From the NCBI GenBank assembly GCA_002440665.1, contig DJUX01000035.1, positions 14,761 through 78,760 of the forward strand: 64,000 bases of DNA, read 5' to 3'. Position 1 is the first letter of the stretch; every line of letters begins with the position of its first letter. The DNA comes from Dechloromonas sp. UBA6271 (GTDB taxonomy: Bacteria > Pseudomonadota > Gammaproteobacteria > Burkholderiales > Rhodocyclaceae). This document shows positions 18,576-27,295 of this stretch, piece after piece. Both the position numbers and the translations under genes were made by a program. The notes under the pieces were generated by a model. That model searched no databases. It was not told the origin of the DNA and was given only the letters and a program-made list of their open reading frames with translations.

Positions 18576-19648
18576 GCGTCTTCGCTATCGGCAGTTTCCG
18601 GTTCGTCGTCGTCCACTTCGGGACGCGCCATCTGCTCCAGTGCCTCCTGAATGGCGTAGATCAGCGGCTTGGTCCCCTCACCGCTGATCGCGGCAATCGG
18701 GAACACCGGTCCATCGTATTTGGTCGCCTTCTTGTAGGCCTTGAGGAAATTCTTGACGGCGGCTTCGCGGTCTTCCTCGGGAATCAGGTCGAGCTTGTTG
18801 AGCACCAGCCAGCGCTGCTTGTCAGCCAGCGCCGGGTCATGCTTGAGCAGTTCGCCGACGATCGCCTTGGCGTCGCGCACCGGATTCGCATCCGGGTCGA
18901 TCGGGGCGATATCCACGAGATGCAGGAGAATGCGCGTGCGCTGCAGGTGCTTGAGGAAGCGGATGCCGAGGCCGGCGCCGTCGGCGGCACCTTCGATCAG
19001 GCCCGGCACGTCGGCCATGACGAAGCTCTTCTCGGCATCGACGCGCACCACACCGAGATTCGGATGCAGCGTCGTGAAGGGGTAATCGGCCACTTTCGGA
19101 CGGGCGGCGGAAATGGCGCGGATCAGCGTGCTCTTGCCGGCATTGGGCAAGCCGAGCAGCCCGACGTCGGCCAGCACGCGCAACTCGAGGCTGACTTCAA
19201 ATTCCTCACCCTCCTCGCCGTTGGTTTTCTGGCGCGGGGCTCGGTTGGTGCTCGACTTGAAATGGATGTTGCCGAGACCACCCTTGCCGCCCCGGGCGAG
19301 CAGGATTTTCTTGTCGTGAACGTCGAGGTCGGCGAGGATTTGCCCGGTGTTCTGGTCGGTGATGACCGTGCCGACCGGCATGCGCAGCACGATGTCGTCG
19401 CCGCCCGCGCCATAGCAGTCGGCGCCGCCGCCGTTTTCGCCACGCTTGCCGATGAATTTGCGCGTGTAGCGATAGTCGACCAGCGTGTTGATGTTGCGGT
19501 CGGCGATCACGTAGATGCTGCCGCCGCGCCCTCCATCGCCGCCATTCGGGCCGCCCATCGGAATGTATTTCTCGCGGCGGAACGTAGCCGCGCCGTTACC
19601 GCCGTCGCCAGCCTTGACGTAGATTTTTGCTTCGTCAATGAATTTCAT
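18572..19648 (-). CDS. obgE: GTPase ObgE/CgtA
   Basis: A ribosome-associated GTPase involved in 50S assembly and the stringent response. It has 358 residues. The glycine-rich Obg fold covers about residues 1-158 (GGPNGGDGGRGGSIYV). The G domain has GLPNAGKSTL, PFTTLHPNLGVV, DVPGLIEGAADGAGLG and NKLDLI. The C-terminus is acidic (DDDEPETADSEDA). It follows rpmA after a terminator, suggesting partial read-through. Confidence 0.96.
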   Translation of the reverse strand: MKFIDEAKIYVKAGDGGNGAATFRREKYIPMGGPNGGDGGRGGSIYVIADRNINTLVDYRYTRKFIGKRGENGGGADCYGAGGDDIVLRMPVGTVITDQNTGQILADLDVHDKKILLARGGKGGLGNIHFKSSTNRAPRQKTNGEEGEEFEVSLELRVLADVGLLGLPNAGKSTLIRAISAARPKVADYPFTTLHPNLGVVRVDAEKSFVMADVPGLIEGAADGAGLGIRFLKHLQRTRILLHLVDIAPIDPDANPVRDAKAIVGELLKHDPALADKQRWLVLNKLDLIPEEDREAAVKNFLKAYKKATKYDGPVFPIAAISGEGTKPLIYAIQEALEQMARPEVDDDEPETADSEDA

Positions 19649-19700
19649 GTTCCGCCTCTACATCCACTGGGGATACCGTCACCGGCAGATCCGGCGACAT

Positions 19701-19735
19701 AAATTAAAAAGCCCTATCCGGCGGATAGGGCTTTG
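19701..19735 (-). terminator. Terminator/attenuator between rpmA and obgE
   Basis: Read on the minus strand: stem aaagccctatccg / cggatagggcttt followed by TTAATTT. It lies between rpmA and obgE and probably lowers expression of obgE relative to the ribosomal genes. Confidence 0.8.
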
Positions 19736-19756
19736 CGGTTCCGCCTGGCCGAAAAC

Positions 19757-20020
19757 TTATTCGGCGGCCGGAACGATGGTCACCGTGCGGCGCTTCTTGT
19801 CGCCCTTGACGGCGAACTGGACGGTACCGTCCTTGAGCGCGAACAGGGTGTGATCCTTGCCGCAACCGACGTTTTCGCCCGGGTGGAATTCGGTGCCGCG
19901 CTGGCGAACGATGATGTTGCCGGCGAGAACGAATTGACCGCCGTAGCGCTTGACGCCAAGACGCTTGGCCTGTGAATCGCGGCCGTTACGTGAACTGCCG
20001 CCTGCTTTCTTGTGTGCCAT
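19757..20020 (-). CDS. rpmA: 50S ribosomal protein L27
   Basis: An 87-residue ribosomal protein whose N-terminus approaches the peptidyl-transferase centre. The conserved start MAHKKAGGSSRNGRDSQAKR and the central GGQFVLAGNIIVRQRGTEFHPG are present. It lies 21 bases downstream of rplU. Confidence 0.98.
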   Translation of the reverse strand: MAHKKAGGSSRNGRDSQAKRLGVKRYGGQFVLAGNIIVRQRGTEFHPGENVGCGKDHTLFALKDGTVQFAVKGDKKRRTVTIVPAAE

Positions 20021-20041
20021 TTGTTAGCTCCTTGTCTGAAC

Positions 20042-20353
20042 TTAGGCAGCGATCGTGTCGATGCGCAGTTCGGTGTAGTTCTGACGATGGCCCTGGTGCT
20101 TCTGGTAATGCTTACGACGGCGCATCTTGAAGATCTTGACCTTGTCGTGGCGGCCGTGGGAAACCACGGTGCACTTGACGGTGGCGCCAGCAAGGAAGGG
20201 GGCGCCGATCTTTACCGACTCGCCTTCGCCTACCATGAGGATCTGGTCAAGGGTAACTTCTGCGCCAACGTCTGCCGGTATCTGTTCTACTTTGAGTTTT
20301 TGGCCAGCGGAAACGCGATACTGCTTGCCGCCGGTTTTTATGACCGCATACAT
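20042..20353 (-). CDS. rplU: 50S ribosomal protein L21
   Basis: A 103-residue protein with the L21 start MYAVIKTGGKQYRVSAGQKL and the C-terminal KMRRRKHYQKHQGHRQNYTE that binds 23S rRNA. It is the first gene of the rplU-rpmA-obgE-proB unit. The promoter should lie in 20354-20480, shared with the divergent FKBP gene. Confidence 0.98.
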   Translation of the reverse strand: MYAVIKTGGKQYRVSAGQKLKVEQIPADVGAEVTLDQILMVGEGESVKIGAPFLAGATVKCTVVSHGRHDKVKIFKMRRRKHYQKHQGHRQNYTELRIDTIAA

Positions 20354-20480
20354 GGGTTGGACTCCGAAAATAATACAAAGGGTGCTACAAAGAACCGCGC
20401 ATTATACGGAAATTCGCTGAGAAGTCAAAGCCTTGACTGTGCGTTGTGGTAGACTTTTCGCCTTTCCCGAGGAGCTACTC

Positions 20481-20825
20481 ATGGCTGAAATCACCACGGC
20501 CTCCGGCCTGATCTACGAAGATACCATCGTCGGCGCAGGCGCCGAGGCCAAGGCCGGCGACCACGTCGTCGTTCATTACACCGGCTGGCTGACCAACGGC
20601 AGCAAATTCGATTCGAGCAAGGATCGCAACGATCCCTTCGATTTCCCGCTCGGCCAGCGCCATGTAATTTCCGGCTGGGATGAAGGCGTCCAGGGCATGA
20701 AGATCGGCGGCACGCGCAAGCTGACCATTCCGCCGCAACTCGGTTACGGCGCCCGCGGTGCCGGCGGCGTCATTCCGCCGAACGCGACGCTGGTTTTCGA
20801 GGTTGAACTGCTCGGCATCCAATGA
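20481..20825 (+). CDS. FKBP-type peptidyl-prolyl cis-trans isomerase
   Basis: A single FKBP domain of 114 residues with no signal peptide, so cytoplasmic. The active-site strands VVHYTGWLTNGSKFDSS and VISGWDEGVQGMKIGGTRKL and the final GVIPPNATLVFEVELL are complete. The ATG at 20481 follows a gagg ribosome site. Its stop overlaps the ATG of the next gene (ATGA). Confidence 0.93.
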   Translation: MAEITTASGLIYEDTIVGAGAEAKAGDHVVVHYTGWLTNGSKFDSSKDRNDPFDFPLGQRHVISGWDEGVQGMKIGGTRKLTIPPQLGYGARGAGGVIPPNATLVFEVELLGIQ

Positions 20826-21880
20826 GCGGTTCCGACCGGGACAGCAAACCCAGGCCGCCAAAGAGCGAGGCGGCTGGCGACGACCCGTGGGCGAAATGGC
20901 GCAAGCCGGAAACGCCTGTTGCGGTCGACGCCGAAAAAGTGCCCAAAACCGAGGCGGTGGTCGAGGCAAAAGCCAAGCCGACGGGGACCCTGGGCGTCAT
21001 CAAAAGCGCGCTGAAGCCATCCGCCCCTGCCGCGAAGAAGCCGGCCAAAGGCGGACCACGCCCGACGCCGCCGACCAAGGCGGTGCCGGCCGCGCGCAAG
21101 CCGCTGGCGCCGCAGCCGGTTCGCCCTGCCGCCGCGCCTAATGCGCCGGCCCCCGAGGGCGTGCGCCTGTCCAAGGTGATGTCCGAGCGCGGCATGTGTT
21201 CGCGACGCGAGGCGGATCTGTGGATCGAGCGTGGCTGGGTTTTTGTGGACGGCGAGCGGATCAGCGAACTGGGCACCCGCATCAAGCCGGATGCCGACAT
21301 CGCGATCTCGAAGGAGGCCAAGCATGACCAGGCCAAGCAGGTCACGGTACTGCTCAACAAACCGGTCGGTTATGTCTCCGGCCAGCCGGAACCGGGCTTT
21401 ACGCCAGCCATCACGCTGATTACGGCGGAAAACCAGGTCAAACAGTCCGGCGACCCGGAATTCAAGCCTTGGATGCTGCGCAATCTGGCACCTTCCGGAC
21501 GGCTGGACATCGATTCGACCGGCTTGCTGGTGCTGACCCAGGACGGCCGTGTTGCCAAGAAGCTGATCGGCGACGACAGCCAGGTGGAAAAGGAGTATCT
21601 GGTCCGCGTGGCCGGCGAACTGATCCCCGATGGCCTGAAACTGCTCCAGCATGGTCTGGAACTCGATGGCAAGCCACTGAAGCAGGCCTGGGTCAAGCAA
21701 CTGAATGAGGACCAGCTGCACTTCATCCTGAAGGAAGGCAAGAAGCGCCAGATTCGCCGCATGTGCGAACTGGTCGGCTTGCGCGTCCTGGGCTTGAAGC
21801 GGGTGCGCATCGGCCGTGTCAAGCTGGGCGATCTGCAACTAGGGCAGTGGCGTTTCCTGCGGGCTGACGAGGCCTTCTGA
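20822..21880 (+). CDS. RsuA/RluF-family rRNA pseudouridine synthase
   Basis: A 352-residue pseudouridine synthase. The first ~110 residues are a low-complexity Lys/Ala/Pro-rich extension, unusual for E. coli homologues but common in beta-proteobacteria. An S4 RNA-binding domain (VRLSKVMSERGMCSRREAD) follows at about residues 115-165, then the catalytic domain with the nucleophile Asp in SGRLDIDSTGLLVLTQDGR. The motif KKRQIRRMCELVGLRVL is typical of the RluF/RsuA group. The modified base (RluF would be 23S U2604) is inferred from best family resemblance. Confidence 0.85.
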   Translation: MSGSDRDSKPRPPKSEAAGDDPWAKWRKPETPVAVDAEKVPKTEAVVEAKAKPTGTLGVIKSALKPSAPAAKKPAKGGPRPTPPTKAVPAARKPLAPQPVRPAAAPNAPAPEGVRLSKVMSERGMCSRREADLWIERGWVFVDGERISELGTRIKPDADIAISKEAKHDQAKQVTVLLNKPVGYVSGQPEPGFTPAITLITAENQVKQSGDPEFKPWMLRNLAPSGRLDIDSTGLLVLTQDGRVAKKLIGDDSQVEKEYLVRVAGELIPDGLKLLQHGLELDGKPLKQAWVKQLNEDQLHFILKEGKKRQIRRMCELVGLRVLGLKRVRIGRVKLGDLQLGQWRFLRADEAF

Positions 21881-21894
21881 GCCCAGCCTGCAAC

Positions 21895-21928
21895 AAAAAA
21901 GCCCGGTCGCTGAACCGGGCTTTTTTTC
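21895..21928 (+). terminator. Terminator after the pseudouridine synthase
   Basis: Stem gcccggt / accgggc (21901-21907 and 21914-21920), flanked by A and T runs. It is probably bidirectional with phaJ. Confidence 0.88.
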
Positions 21929-21946
21929 GTGCGCTGGAAACGTCGA

Positions 21947-22366
21947 TCAGGCCGGCTTGTTGCCGATCATGACCGTGGCTTCACCTTCGATGACGACGGT
22001 CTCGCCGACCTTGCAGACGGTGTCGAGGATGACGCGCTTCTTGGCGGCGACGACTTCCTTGACGGTAACCGTGGTCTTGACGGTATCACCGGGGCGCACC
22101 GGAGCCTTGAACTTGAGCGTCTGGGCCAGGTAAATCGTGCCGGGGCCTGGCAGATGGGCGCCGAGGACGGCGGAGATGAAGCTGGCCGAGAGCATGCCGT
22201 GGGCGATGCGGCCGCCGAACGGGGTGGTCTTGCCGAACTCCTCGTCCAGATGGACGGCGTTGGTATCGGTAGAAACACCTGCAAAGAGAACGATGTCGGC
22301 GTCGGTGATGGTCTTGCCGATGGTGGCGCTCATGCCGGGTTGCAGGTCTTCGATGTAGTACGTCAT
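21947..22366 (-). CDS. phaJ: MaoC-like (R)-specific enoyl-CoA hydratase (PhaJ-type)
   Basis: A 139-residue hot-dog-fold hydratase. The catalytic Asp/His are in STDTNAVHLDEEFGK (hydratase-2 motif), with GGRIAHGMLSASFISAVLG following. Small single-domain members of this size supply (R)-3-hydroxyacyl-CoA from beta-oxidation to polyhydroxyalkanoate synthase. Two phasins elsewhere in the window support PHA metabolism in this organism. Substrate chain length is not determined by what can be seen. Confidence 0.85.
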   Translation of the reverse strand: MTYYIEDLQPGMSATIGKTITDADIVLFAGVSTDTNAVHLDEEFGKTTPFGGRIAHGMLSASFISAVLGAHLPGPGTIYLAQTLKFKAPVRPGDTVKTTVTVKEVVAAKKRVILDTVCKVGETVVIEGEATVMIGNKPA

Positions 22367-22412
22367 TACTGTTTCCTCGGGTTATGAAATTTGTGGCCTG
22401 AACTTTAGCACG

Positions 22413-23612
22413 TCATTCGGTGCGCAGCGCTTCCACCGGGTCGAGCCGAGCGGCCCGGCGGGCTGGCAGCACGCCGGCTGCGAGGCCGATGCTGATGGCG
22501 ACGAGTTCGGCGAGCAGCACGAAACTGAGCGGCGTATGCACCGGCAGCGCGGGCACGGCGAAGTGAATCACTTGGGCGAGGCCGAAGCCGAGCAGGAGGC
22601 CGAGAAATCCGCCGAGCGCCGAGAGCGCCACCGCCTCGCCGAGGAAAAGGGCGAGGATGGTTCGTCGCGGGGCGCCAAGCGCCACCAGGAGGCCGATTTC
22701 GCCGGTCCGCTCGCTGACGGCAATGGTCATGATGGTGACGATGCCGACGCCGCCGACCAGCAGCGAGATGCCGCCGAGCGCGCCGACCGCCATGGTCAGC
22801 ACGTTGAGGATGTTGGACAGCGTTTTCAGCATCTCTTCCTGGGTGATGATTGTGAAATCCTCGTGACCATGGCGGGCGACCAGGCGCTCCTTGATGGCGC
22901 TGGCGACGATCGACGAGGGCACGCCCTCCTCGGCGGCGACATTGATCTCATCGACGCCTTCGCGGTTGAACAGTTCTTGGGCGCGGGCCGCCGGGATGAA
23001 GGCGGTGTCGTCGAGATCGATGCCGAGAAACTGGCCTTTCGGCGCCATGACGCCGATCACCCGGAAGTGCAGGCCGCCGATGCGCAGGCGCTGGCCAAGT
23101 GGGTTCTCGCTGCCGAACAGTTCGTTCTTGACCTTCGAACCGAGCACGACGAAGGCGCGAGCACTGCCTTCGTCGTCAGCCGGCAGAAACTGGCCGCTTT
23201 GCACGGTCGACCGGAAAATTACGGGCAATTTGGCATTGACGCCGTAAATCAGCGTCCGCCGTGTCCGGCCATTGCCCTCCACTTCGGCATTGCCGCGCAC
23301 GTTGGGCGTCACGGCGACAACGTGCGGCAGGCGTTCAAGCGAGCGGGCATCCTCCAGCGACAGCGGCCGGGCGCTCGACGGCAGGCCGGACGGCGAGCCG
23401 CCGGTCTTGGTCTTGCCGGGCATCGCCGAGATGACGTTGGTACCGAACTGGGTGAATTCGCCGAGCACGAAGCGGTGAATGCCTTCGCCAATCGAAGTGA
23501 GCAGGATCACCGCCGCGATGCCGACGGCAATGCCGAGCAGCGTCAGGAAGCTGCGCAGGCGCTGGGCGGTGATGGCGCGAACGGCAAGCTGGAGGGAGTC
23601 GGCCCAGAGCAT
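22413..23612 (-). CDS. MacB-type ABC transporter permease (second)
   Basis: A 399-residue MacB/FtsX-type permease. One N-terminal TM helix (RLRSFLTLLGIAVGIAAVILLTS) is followed by a large periplasmic MacB_PCD domain (about residues 45-235) and three C-terminal TM helices with the coupling motif SERTGEIGLLVALGA. It lies 2 bases downstream of the first permease. Together with the ATPase and the adaptor it forms a four-gene exporter. The substrate is unknown; MacAB relatives export macrolides, lipopeptides or toxins. Confidence 0.88.
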   Translation of the reverse strand: MLWADSLQLAVRAITAQRLRSFLTLLGIAVGIAAVILLTSIGEGIHRFVLGEFTQFGTNVISAMPGKTKTGGSPSGLPSSARPLSLEDARSLERLPHVVAVTPNVRGNAEVEGNGRTRRTLIYGVNAKLPVIFRSTVQSGQFLPADDEGSARAFVVLGSKVKNELFGSENPLGQRLRIGGLHFRVIGVMAPKGQFLGIDLDDTAFIPAARAQELFNREGVDEINVAAEEGVPSSIVASAIKERLVARHGHEDFTIITQEEMLKTLSNILNVLTMAVGALGGISLLVGGVGIVTIMTIAVSERTGEIGLLVALGAPRRTILALFLGEAVALSALGGFLGLLLGFGLAQVIHFAVPALPVHTPLSFVLLAELVAISIGLAAGVLPARRAARLDPVEALRTE

Positions 23613-23614
23613 GG

Positions 23615-24823
23615 CTAATGCTTCATCAGGGCTTGCACCGGGTCGAGCCGGGCGGCGCGCCGGGCGGGCATGACGCCGAACAGCAGGCCGGTGATCAGCG
23701 CCGTCGACAGGCCGGCGATTACCGCCCAGTCTGGCGGGTAGGCCGGAAAAACAGGAAAGGCCTGGCGCAGGCCGAAGGCGCCAAGCTGGCCGAGCAGGTA
23801 GCCGACGACAGCGCCAACTGTGGACAACATCGCCGCTTCGGCCAGAAAGGCCAGGCGGATCGTCCGCGCCGTGGCGCCGAGCGCCTTGAGCAGGCCGATT
23901 TCGCCGGTACGCTGGGTGACGGCGACGAGCATGACGTTCATCACCAGGATACCGGCCACCGCCAGGCTGATCGCGGCGATGCCGGCGACACCGAGGGTCA
24001 GCGCGCCGAGCAGCTTGTCGAAAGTGGCGAGCACGGCATCCTGGGTGATGACCGTGACGTCCTCCTCGCCGCGATGACGCTGCTTGAGGATTTCCATGAC
24101 CTGCTCCTTGGCCTCGGGAATCGCCTCGCGGCTCTTGGCCTCGACCAGGATGCGGAACAGGGTATTGGAGTTGAACATGGCCTGGGCCAGCGACACCGGC
24201 ACGATGACCAGTTCGTCGGTGTTCATCCCCAGCCCCTGGCCGACCGGCTTGAGTACGCCGACGATGCGCAGGCGACGGTCGCCGACGCGGATCAACTGGC
24301 CGACCGCCGGCTCGTTGCCGAACAGCTCTTCGCGAATCTTGCTGCCGATGACGGCCACCGACGAGCCGCGATTCCAGTCCTCTTCCGGCAGGCCACGGCC
24401 CTGAGCCACCTCGAAATTGCGGATGGGAATGAAGTCGCTGGTCGAACCGGCGACGATGATTTCGCGCAACCGGCCGCCGAAACTGATTTCCGAAGTGCCG
24501 ACGGTGAGCGGGGCGAGCCGGCTGACCGCCGAGGCCCGGTGCAATGCCGCCGCATCGTCGACCGTCAGGTCGCGCGGCGTCGTGGTGATGGCGTTGGCCG
24601 GGTTGAAACCGCCGGTGCCGGAACGGCCGGGCAGGACGATGACGAGGTTGGTGCCGATCGAGGAAAACTGGCCGACGACGTAGCGCCGTGCCCCGTCGCC
24701 CAAGGCGGTGAGGATGACGACGGCAGCGACGCCAATCGACATGGCGAGCACCGAAAGCGTCGTTCGCATCGGATAGCCGGTCGCCGCATCGCGGGCGAAG
24801 CGCAGGATGTCAGGCAGGCGCAT
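23615..24823 (-). CDS. MacB-type ABC transporter permease (first)
   Basis: A 402-residue paralogue of the next permease, with the same layout: N-terminal TM helix, periplasmic domain, and three C-terminal TM helices with QRTGEIGLLKALGATART. The two permeases share motifs such as IGTN and PARRAARLDPVQAL but are clearly divergent, so a heterodimeric channel is likely (inference). The 5' end overlaps the ATPase gene by 14 bases. Confidence 0.88.
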   Translation of the reverse strand: MRLPDILRFARDAATGYPMRTTLSVLAMSIGVAAVVILTALGDGARRYVVGQFSSIGTNLVIVLPGRSGTGGFNPANAITTTPRDLTVDDAAALHRASAVSRLAPLTVGTSEISFGGRLREIIVAGSTSDFIPIRNFEVAQGRGLPEEDWNRGSSVAVIGSKIREELFGNEPAVGQLIRVGDRRLRIVGVLKPVGQGLGMNTDELVIVPVSLAQAMFNSNTLFRILVEAKSREAIPEAKEQVMEILKQRHRGEEDVTVITQDAVLATFDKLLGALTLGVAGIAAISLAVAGILVMNVMLVAVTQRTGEIGLLKALGATARTIRLAFLAEAAMLSTVGAVVGYLLGQLGAFGLRQAFPVFPAYPPDWAVIAGLSTALITGLLFGVMPARRAARLDPVQALMKH

Positions 24824-25508
24824 GGGCGGGTTGCCCGCTGTCGTGTTTCAGGCGGCCGTCCTCCATGACGAGCTGGCGTCGGGCGCGGGCGCCCATGGCC
24901 TGGTCGTGGGTGACGACGACGAGGGTAACGCCGCTGGCGTTGAGCGCTTCTAGCAGATTGACGACTTCTTCGCCGGTGTGGCGGTCGAGGTTGCCGGTCG
25001 GCTCGTCCGCGAGGATCAGGGCCGGCTGCATGATGGTGGCGCGGGCAATGGCGACACGCTGGCGCTGGCCGCCGGAAAGCTGGTCGGGACGATGGTCGGC
25101 GCGGTTTTCCAGGCCGAAACCGGAGAGCGCCCGGGCGACGCGGACATTGCGTTCTTTGACCGGGATACCGGCGAGCGTCATCGGCAGCGCGATATTTTCG
25201 GCAGCGGTCAGGCGCGGAACGAGATGGAAGCTTTGGAAAACGAAGCCGATGCGCTCGCTGCGCACCCGCGCCTGTTCGTCGGGCGAAAGGGTCGTCACGT
25301 CGCGCCCTTCCAGGCGGTAGGTACCGGCGTTGGGGCGATCAAGCAGGCCGAGCAGGTTGAGCAGGGTCGATTTGCCGGAGCCGGATGGCCCCATCACGGC
25401 GACGTATTCGCCGGCGCCGATGCTCAGATCGAGCGCTGTCAGCGCGTGAACCTCGGAGTCGCCGAGTTGGAAGACGCGCTCGATGCCGGTGAGTTCGATC
25501 AGCGCCAT
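24810..25508 (-). CDS. ABC transporter ATP-binding protein (LolD/MacB type)
   Basis: A 232-residue ATPase energising the two permeases. Walker A is GPSGSGKST, the Q-loop is FVFQSFHLVPRLTA, the signature is LSGGQRQRVAIARA and Walker B is LILADEPTGNLD, followed by the H-loop VVVTHD. In classical MacB this domain is fused to the permease; here it is separate. It starts 4 bases after the adaptor stop. Confidence 0.93.
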   Translation of the reverse strand: MALIELTGIERVFQLGDSEVHALTALDLSIGAGEYVAVMGPSGSGKSTLLNLLGLLDRPNAGTYRLEGRDVTTLSPDEQARVRSERIGFVFQSFHLVPRLTAAENIALPMTLAGIPVKERNVRVARALSGFGLENRADHRPDQLSGGQRQRVAIARATIMQPALILADEPTGNLDRHTGEEVVNLLEALNASGVTLVVVTHDQAMGARARRQLVMEDGRLKHDSGQPAHAPA

Positions 25509-25512
25509 GCGC

Positions 25513-26661
25513 TTACTTGGCTTTCGTCTTGTCGTCGGGCGTCACTGTTGCGCCGGCCTTGATGCCTTCCTTTTCGAGCGAGGTGACGATGCGGTCGCCG
25601 GCGGCCAGGCCTTCAAGCACCTCGGTGTATTCCCAGTTGGCCAGCCCGGTCTTGATCTTGCGCTCTTCCAGCTTGCCGCTGTCGGCATTGAACAGCAGCA
25701 CGCGGCCGCCTTCCTGAATCGCTGCGCTCGGAATCCGCAGCACCTTGTCGCGGCCGTCGAGAATGATCTCGACGTCGGCGCTGTAGCCGACCAGCAGTTT
25801 CCCGGTTGCTTCCGGATGCTCGAAGTCGACTTCGACGTCGACTGTGCGCGCCTGCTTTTCGACGGCCGAAACATAAGGTGCGACGCGCCGCACCTTGCCC
25901 GGGATTATCTTGCCTGGCAAGGCATCGAGCGTGACCCGCACCGGCTGACCGACGCTGATCTTCGGCGCATCGACTTCGTCCATCGGCGCCTTGACGTAGA
26001 GGCAGGAGTCGTCGATCAGGTCGATGGCCGGCGGCGTCGGCACGCCGGGCGGCGACGGTGTCGAGTATTCGCCCAGTTCGCCGACGATCTTGGCGACCGT
26101 GCCATCGAACGGCGCGTAAAGCGCGACGCGGCCCTGTTCGACGCGGGTGGCCTTGAGCTTGGCCTCGGCCTGGGCGACATCGGCCTTGGCGGTATTGCAG
26201 CTGGCACGCTTGACCTCGGCCTCGGTGCGGGCAATCTCCTCGCGGCTGGCCGAGACAAAACCCTTGTCACGCAGCTCGGCCTGCCTTTTTGCCTCTTTTT
26301 CGGCGTTGACCGCAGCAATGCAGACTTCATCGACCCGCTTGCCGGCCAAAGCCACCTGGGCCTGCGACAGGGCGGCCTGCGCCTGCTGGTCGTCGTTCCA
26401 CAACTTCAGGAGCAACTGCCCTTTCTTGACGCGGTCGCCTTCCTTGACGCCGAGGTATTCGATCCGCCCGCCGACGATAGTCGACAGTTTGGTGCGCTGG
26501 CAGGCCTCGACGGTGCCGGCGCGGGTGTTGGCCAGCGTCGCTTCGACCTTGCCCTCGGCGACTTCCTTCAGCACGACAGGGATGGGCTTGGGCCGGGTGA
26601 ACCAGGCGAAGGCGAGGCCGAGCACGGCAACGATGGCGATGACGATGGCAATGCGGCGCAT
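25513..26661 (-). CDS. Periplasmic adaptor (MacA/HlyD, membrane-fusion protein)
   Basis: A 382-residue membrane-fusion protein with an N-terminal anchor (RRIAIVIAIVAVLGLAFAWF). Its lipoyl-type half motif GGRIEYLGVKEGDRVKKGQLL is followed by a coiled-coil hairpin (about residues 95-180) and the second lipoyl half ALYAPFDGTVAKI, then a beta barrel and membrane-proximal domain. The ATG at 26661 puts the anchor at the N-terminus; the frame is open upstream but without similarity. First gene of the efflux operon. No TolC-like gene is present in the window. Confidence 0.9.
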   Translation of the reverse strand: MRRIAIVIAIVAVLGLAFAWFTRPKPIPVVLKEVAEGKVEATLANTRAGTVEACQRTKLSTIVGGRIEYLGVKEGDRVKKGQLLLKLWNDDQQAQAALSQAQVALAGKRVDEVCIAAVNAEKEAKRQAELRDKGFVSASREEIARTEAEVKRASCNTAKADVAQAEAKLKATRVEQGRVALYAPFDGTVAKIVGELGEYSTPSPPGVPTPPAIDLIDDSCLYVKAPMDEVDAPKISVGQPVRVTLDALPGKIIPGKVRRVAPYVSAVEKQARTVDVEVDFEHPEATGKLLVGYSADVEIILDGRDKVLRIPSAAIQEGGRVLLFNADSGKLEERKIKTGLANWEYTEVLEGLAAGDRIVTSLEKEGIKAGATVTPDDKTKAK

Positions 26662-27118
26662 GAAGATTCCTTGGCAGAGGCCGGCGCGCGGCCTGAACGA
26701 ACAGCGAACGCCCCCATTCTCGCCCATCCCGGCGGTTTGGCCAAAGGCGCCGGGACAGGCCGTCCGGGAAGCAGCGAAAAATCGCGTTGTTCCCTGGATT
26801 TTCCGCAACCATGTGCTAATCTGGAATTGTGCTGAGGCTCGCAGCAATCCCGGCACTGCTTGGTAGTATCAGCTGCGTATCAGGGGATTCCATGGACGCA
26901 TTCCCGGAAACCAATCTTGAGATGACCGAGTAGTATCCGTATCGGCGAAAAGCCGAATGCTCCAGCCGGAATGGCCAGAGCCGCAGCAAACGAAGCCCAT
27001 GTCCCTCATAGTGCATGGGCTTCTCGTTTCCGGGATGCACCGGCACCTTCCGGCTTGCGCAATGAACCAATCCCTGCCAAATTGTTCGAACTTCGACATC
27101 CAGCACAAGGAGATTCCG
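26662..27118. other. 457-bp gap with overlapping inverted repeats
   Basis: No convincing gene. It must hold the promoter of the leftward efflux operon. On the + strand an inner hairpin (26988-27001 with 27014-27029) and an outer stem (26898-26910 with 27026-27038) share four bases and so could be mutually exclusive RNA structures ahead of the small peptide gene. A smaller hairpin tcggc-gaaaa-gccga lies at 26942-26956. Confidence 0.5.
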
Positions 27119-27244
27119 ATGAAGAAAATGATTGCCGCCCTGCTCGCCGCTGTATTCGCCGTTGCCAGTGTTTCCGCCATTGCCTGCGGCGACAAGGCCA
27201 AGGATGAAAAGCAGATGAGCACGCCGTCCAAGCCGAAGATCTGA
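27119..27244 (+). CDS. Small secreted peptide, 41 residues
   Basis: A 41-residue product with a clear signal peptide (MKKMIAALLAAVFAVASVSA) and a short, polar, lysine-rich mature part (GDKAKDEKQMSTPSKPKI). A single Cys near residue 23 (IAC) could be a weak lipobox or a signal peptidase I neighbour. A good ribosome site (aagga, 5 bases before ATG) and a downstream terminator support it being a real gene. Function unknown. Confidence 0.65.
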   Translation: MKKMIAALLAAVFAVASVSAIACGDKAKDEKQMSTPSKPKI

Positions 27245-27264
27245 CGACGACGGCCACCACTTCC

Positions 27265-27292
27265 GAAGGCGCCTCCATGGCGCCTTCTTCTT
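27265..27292 (+). terminator. Terminator after the small peptide gene
   Basis: Stem gaaggcgcc / ggcgccttc (27265-27273 and 27279-27287) followed by TTCTTG; the T run is weak. Confidence 0.6.
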
Positions 27293-27295
27293 GCC

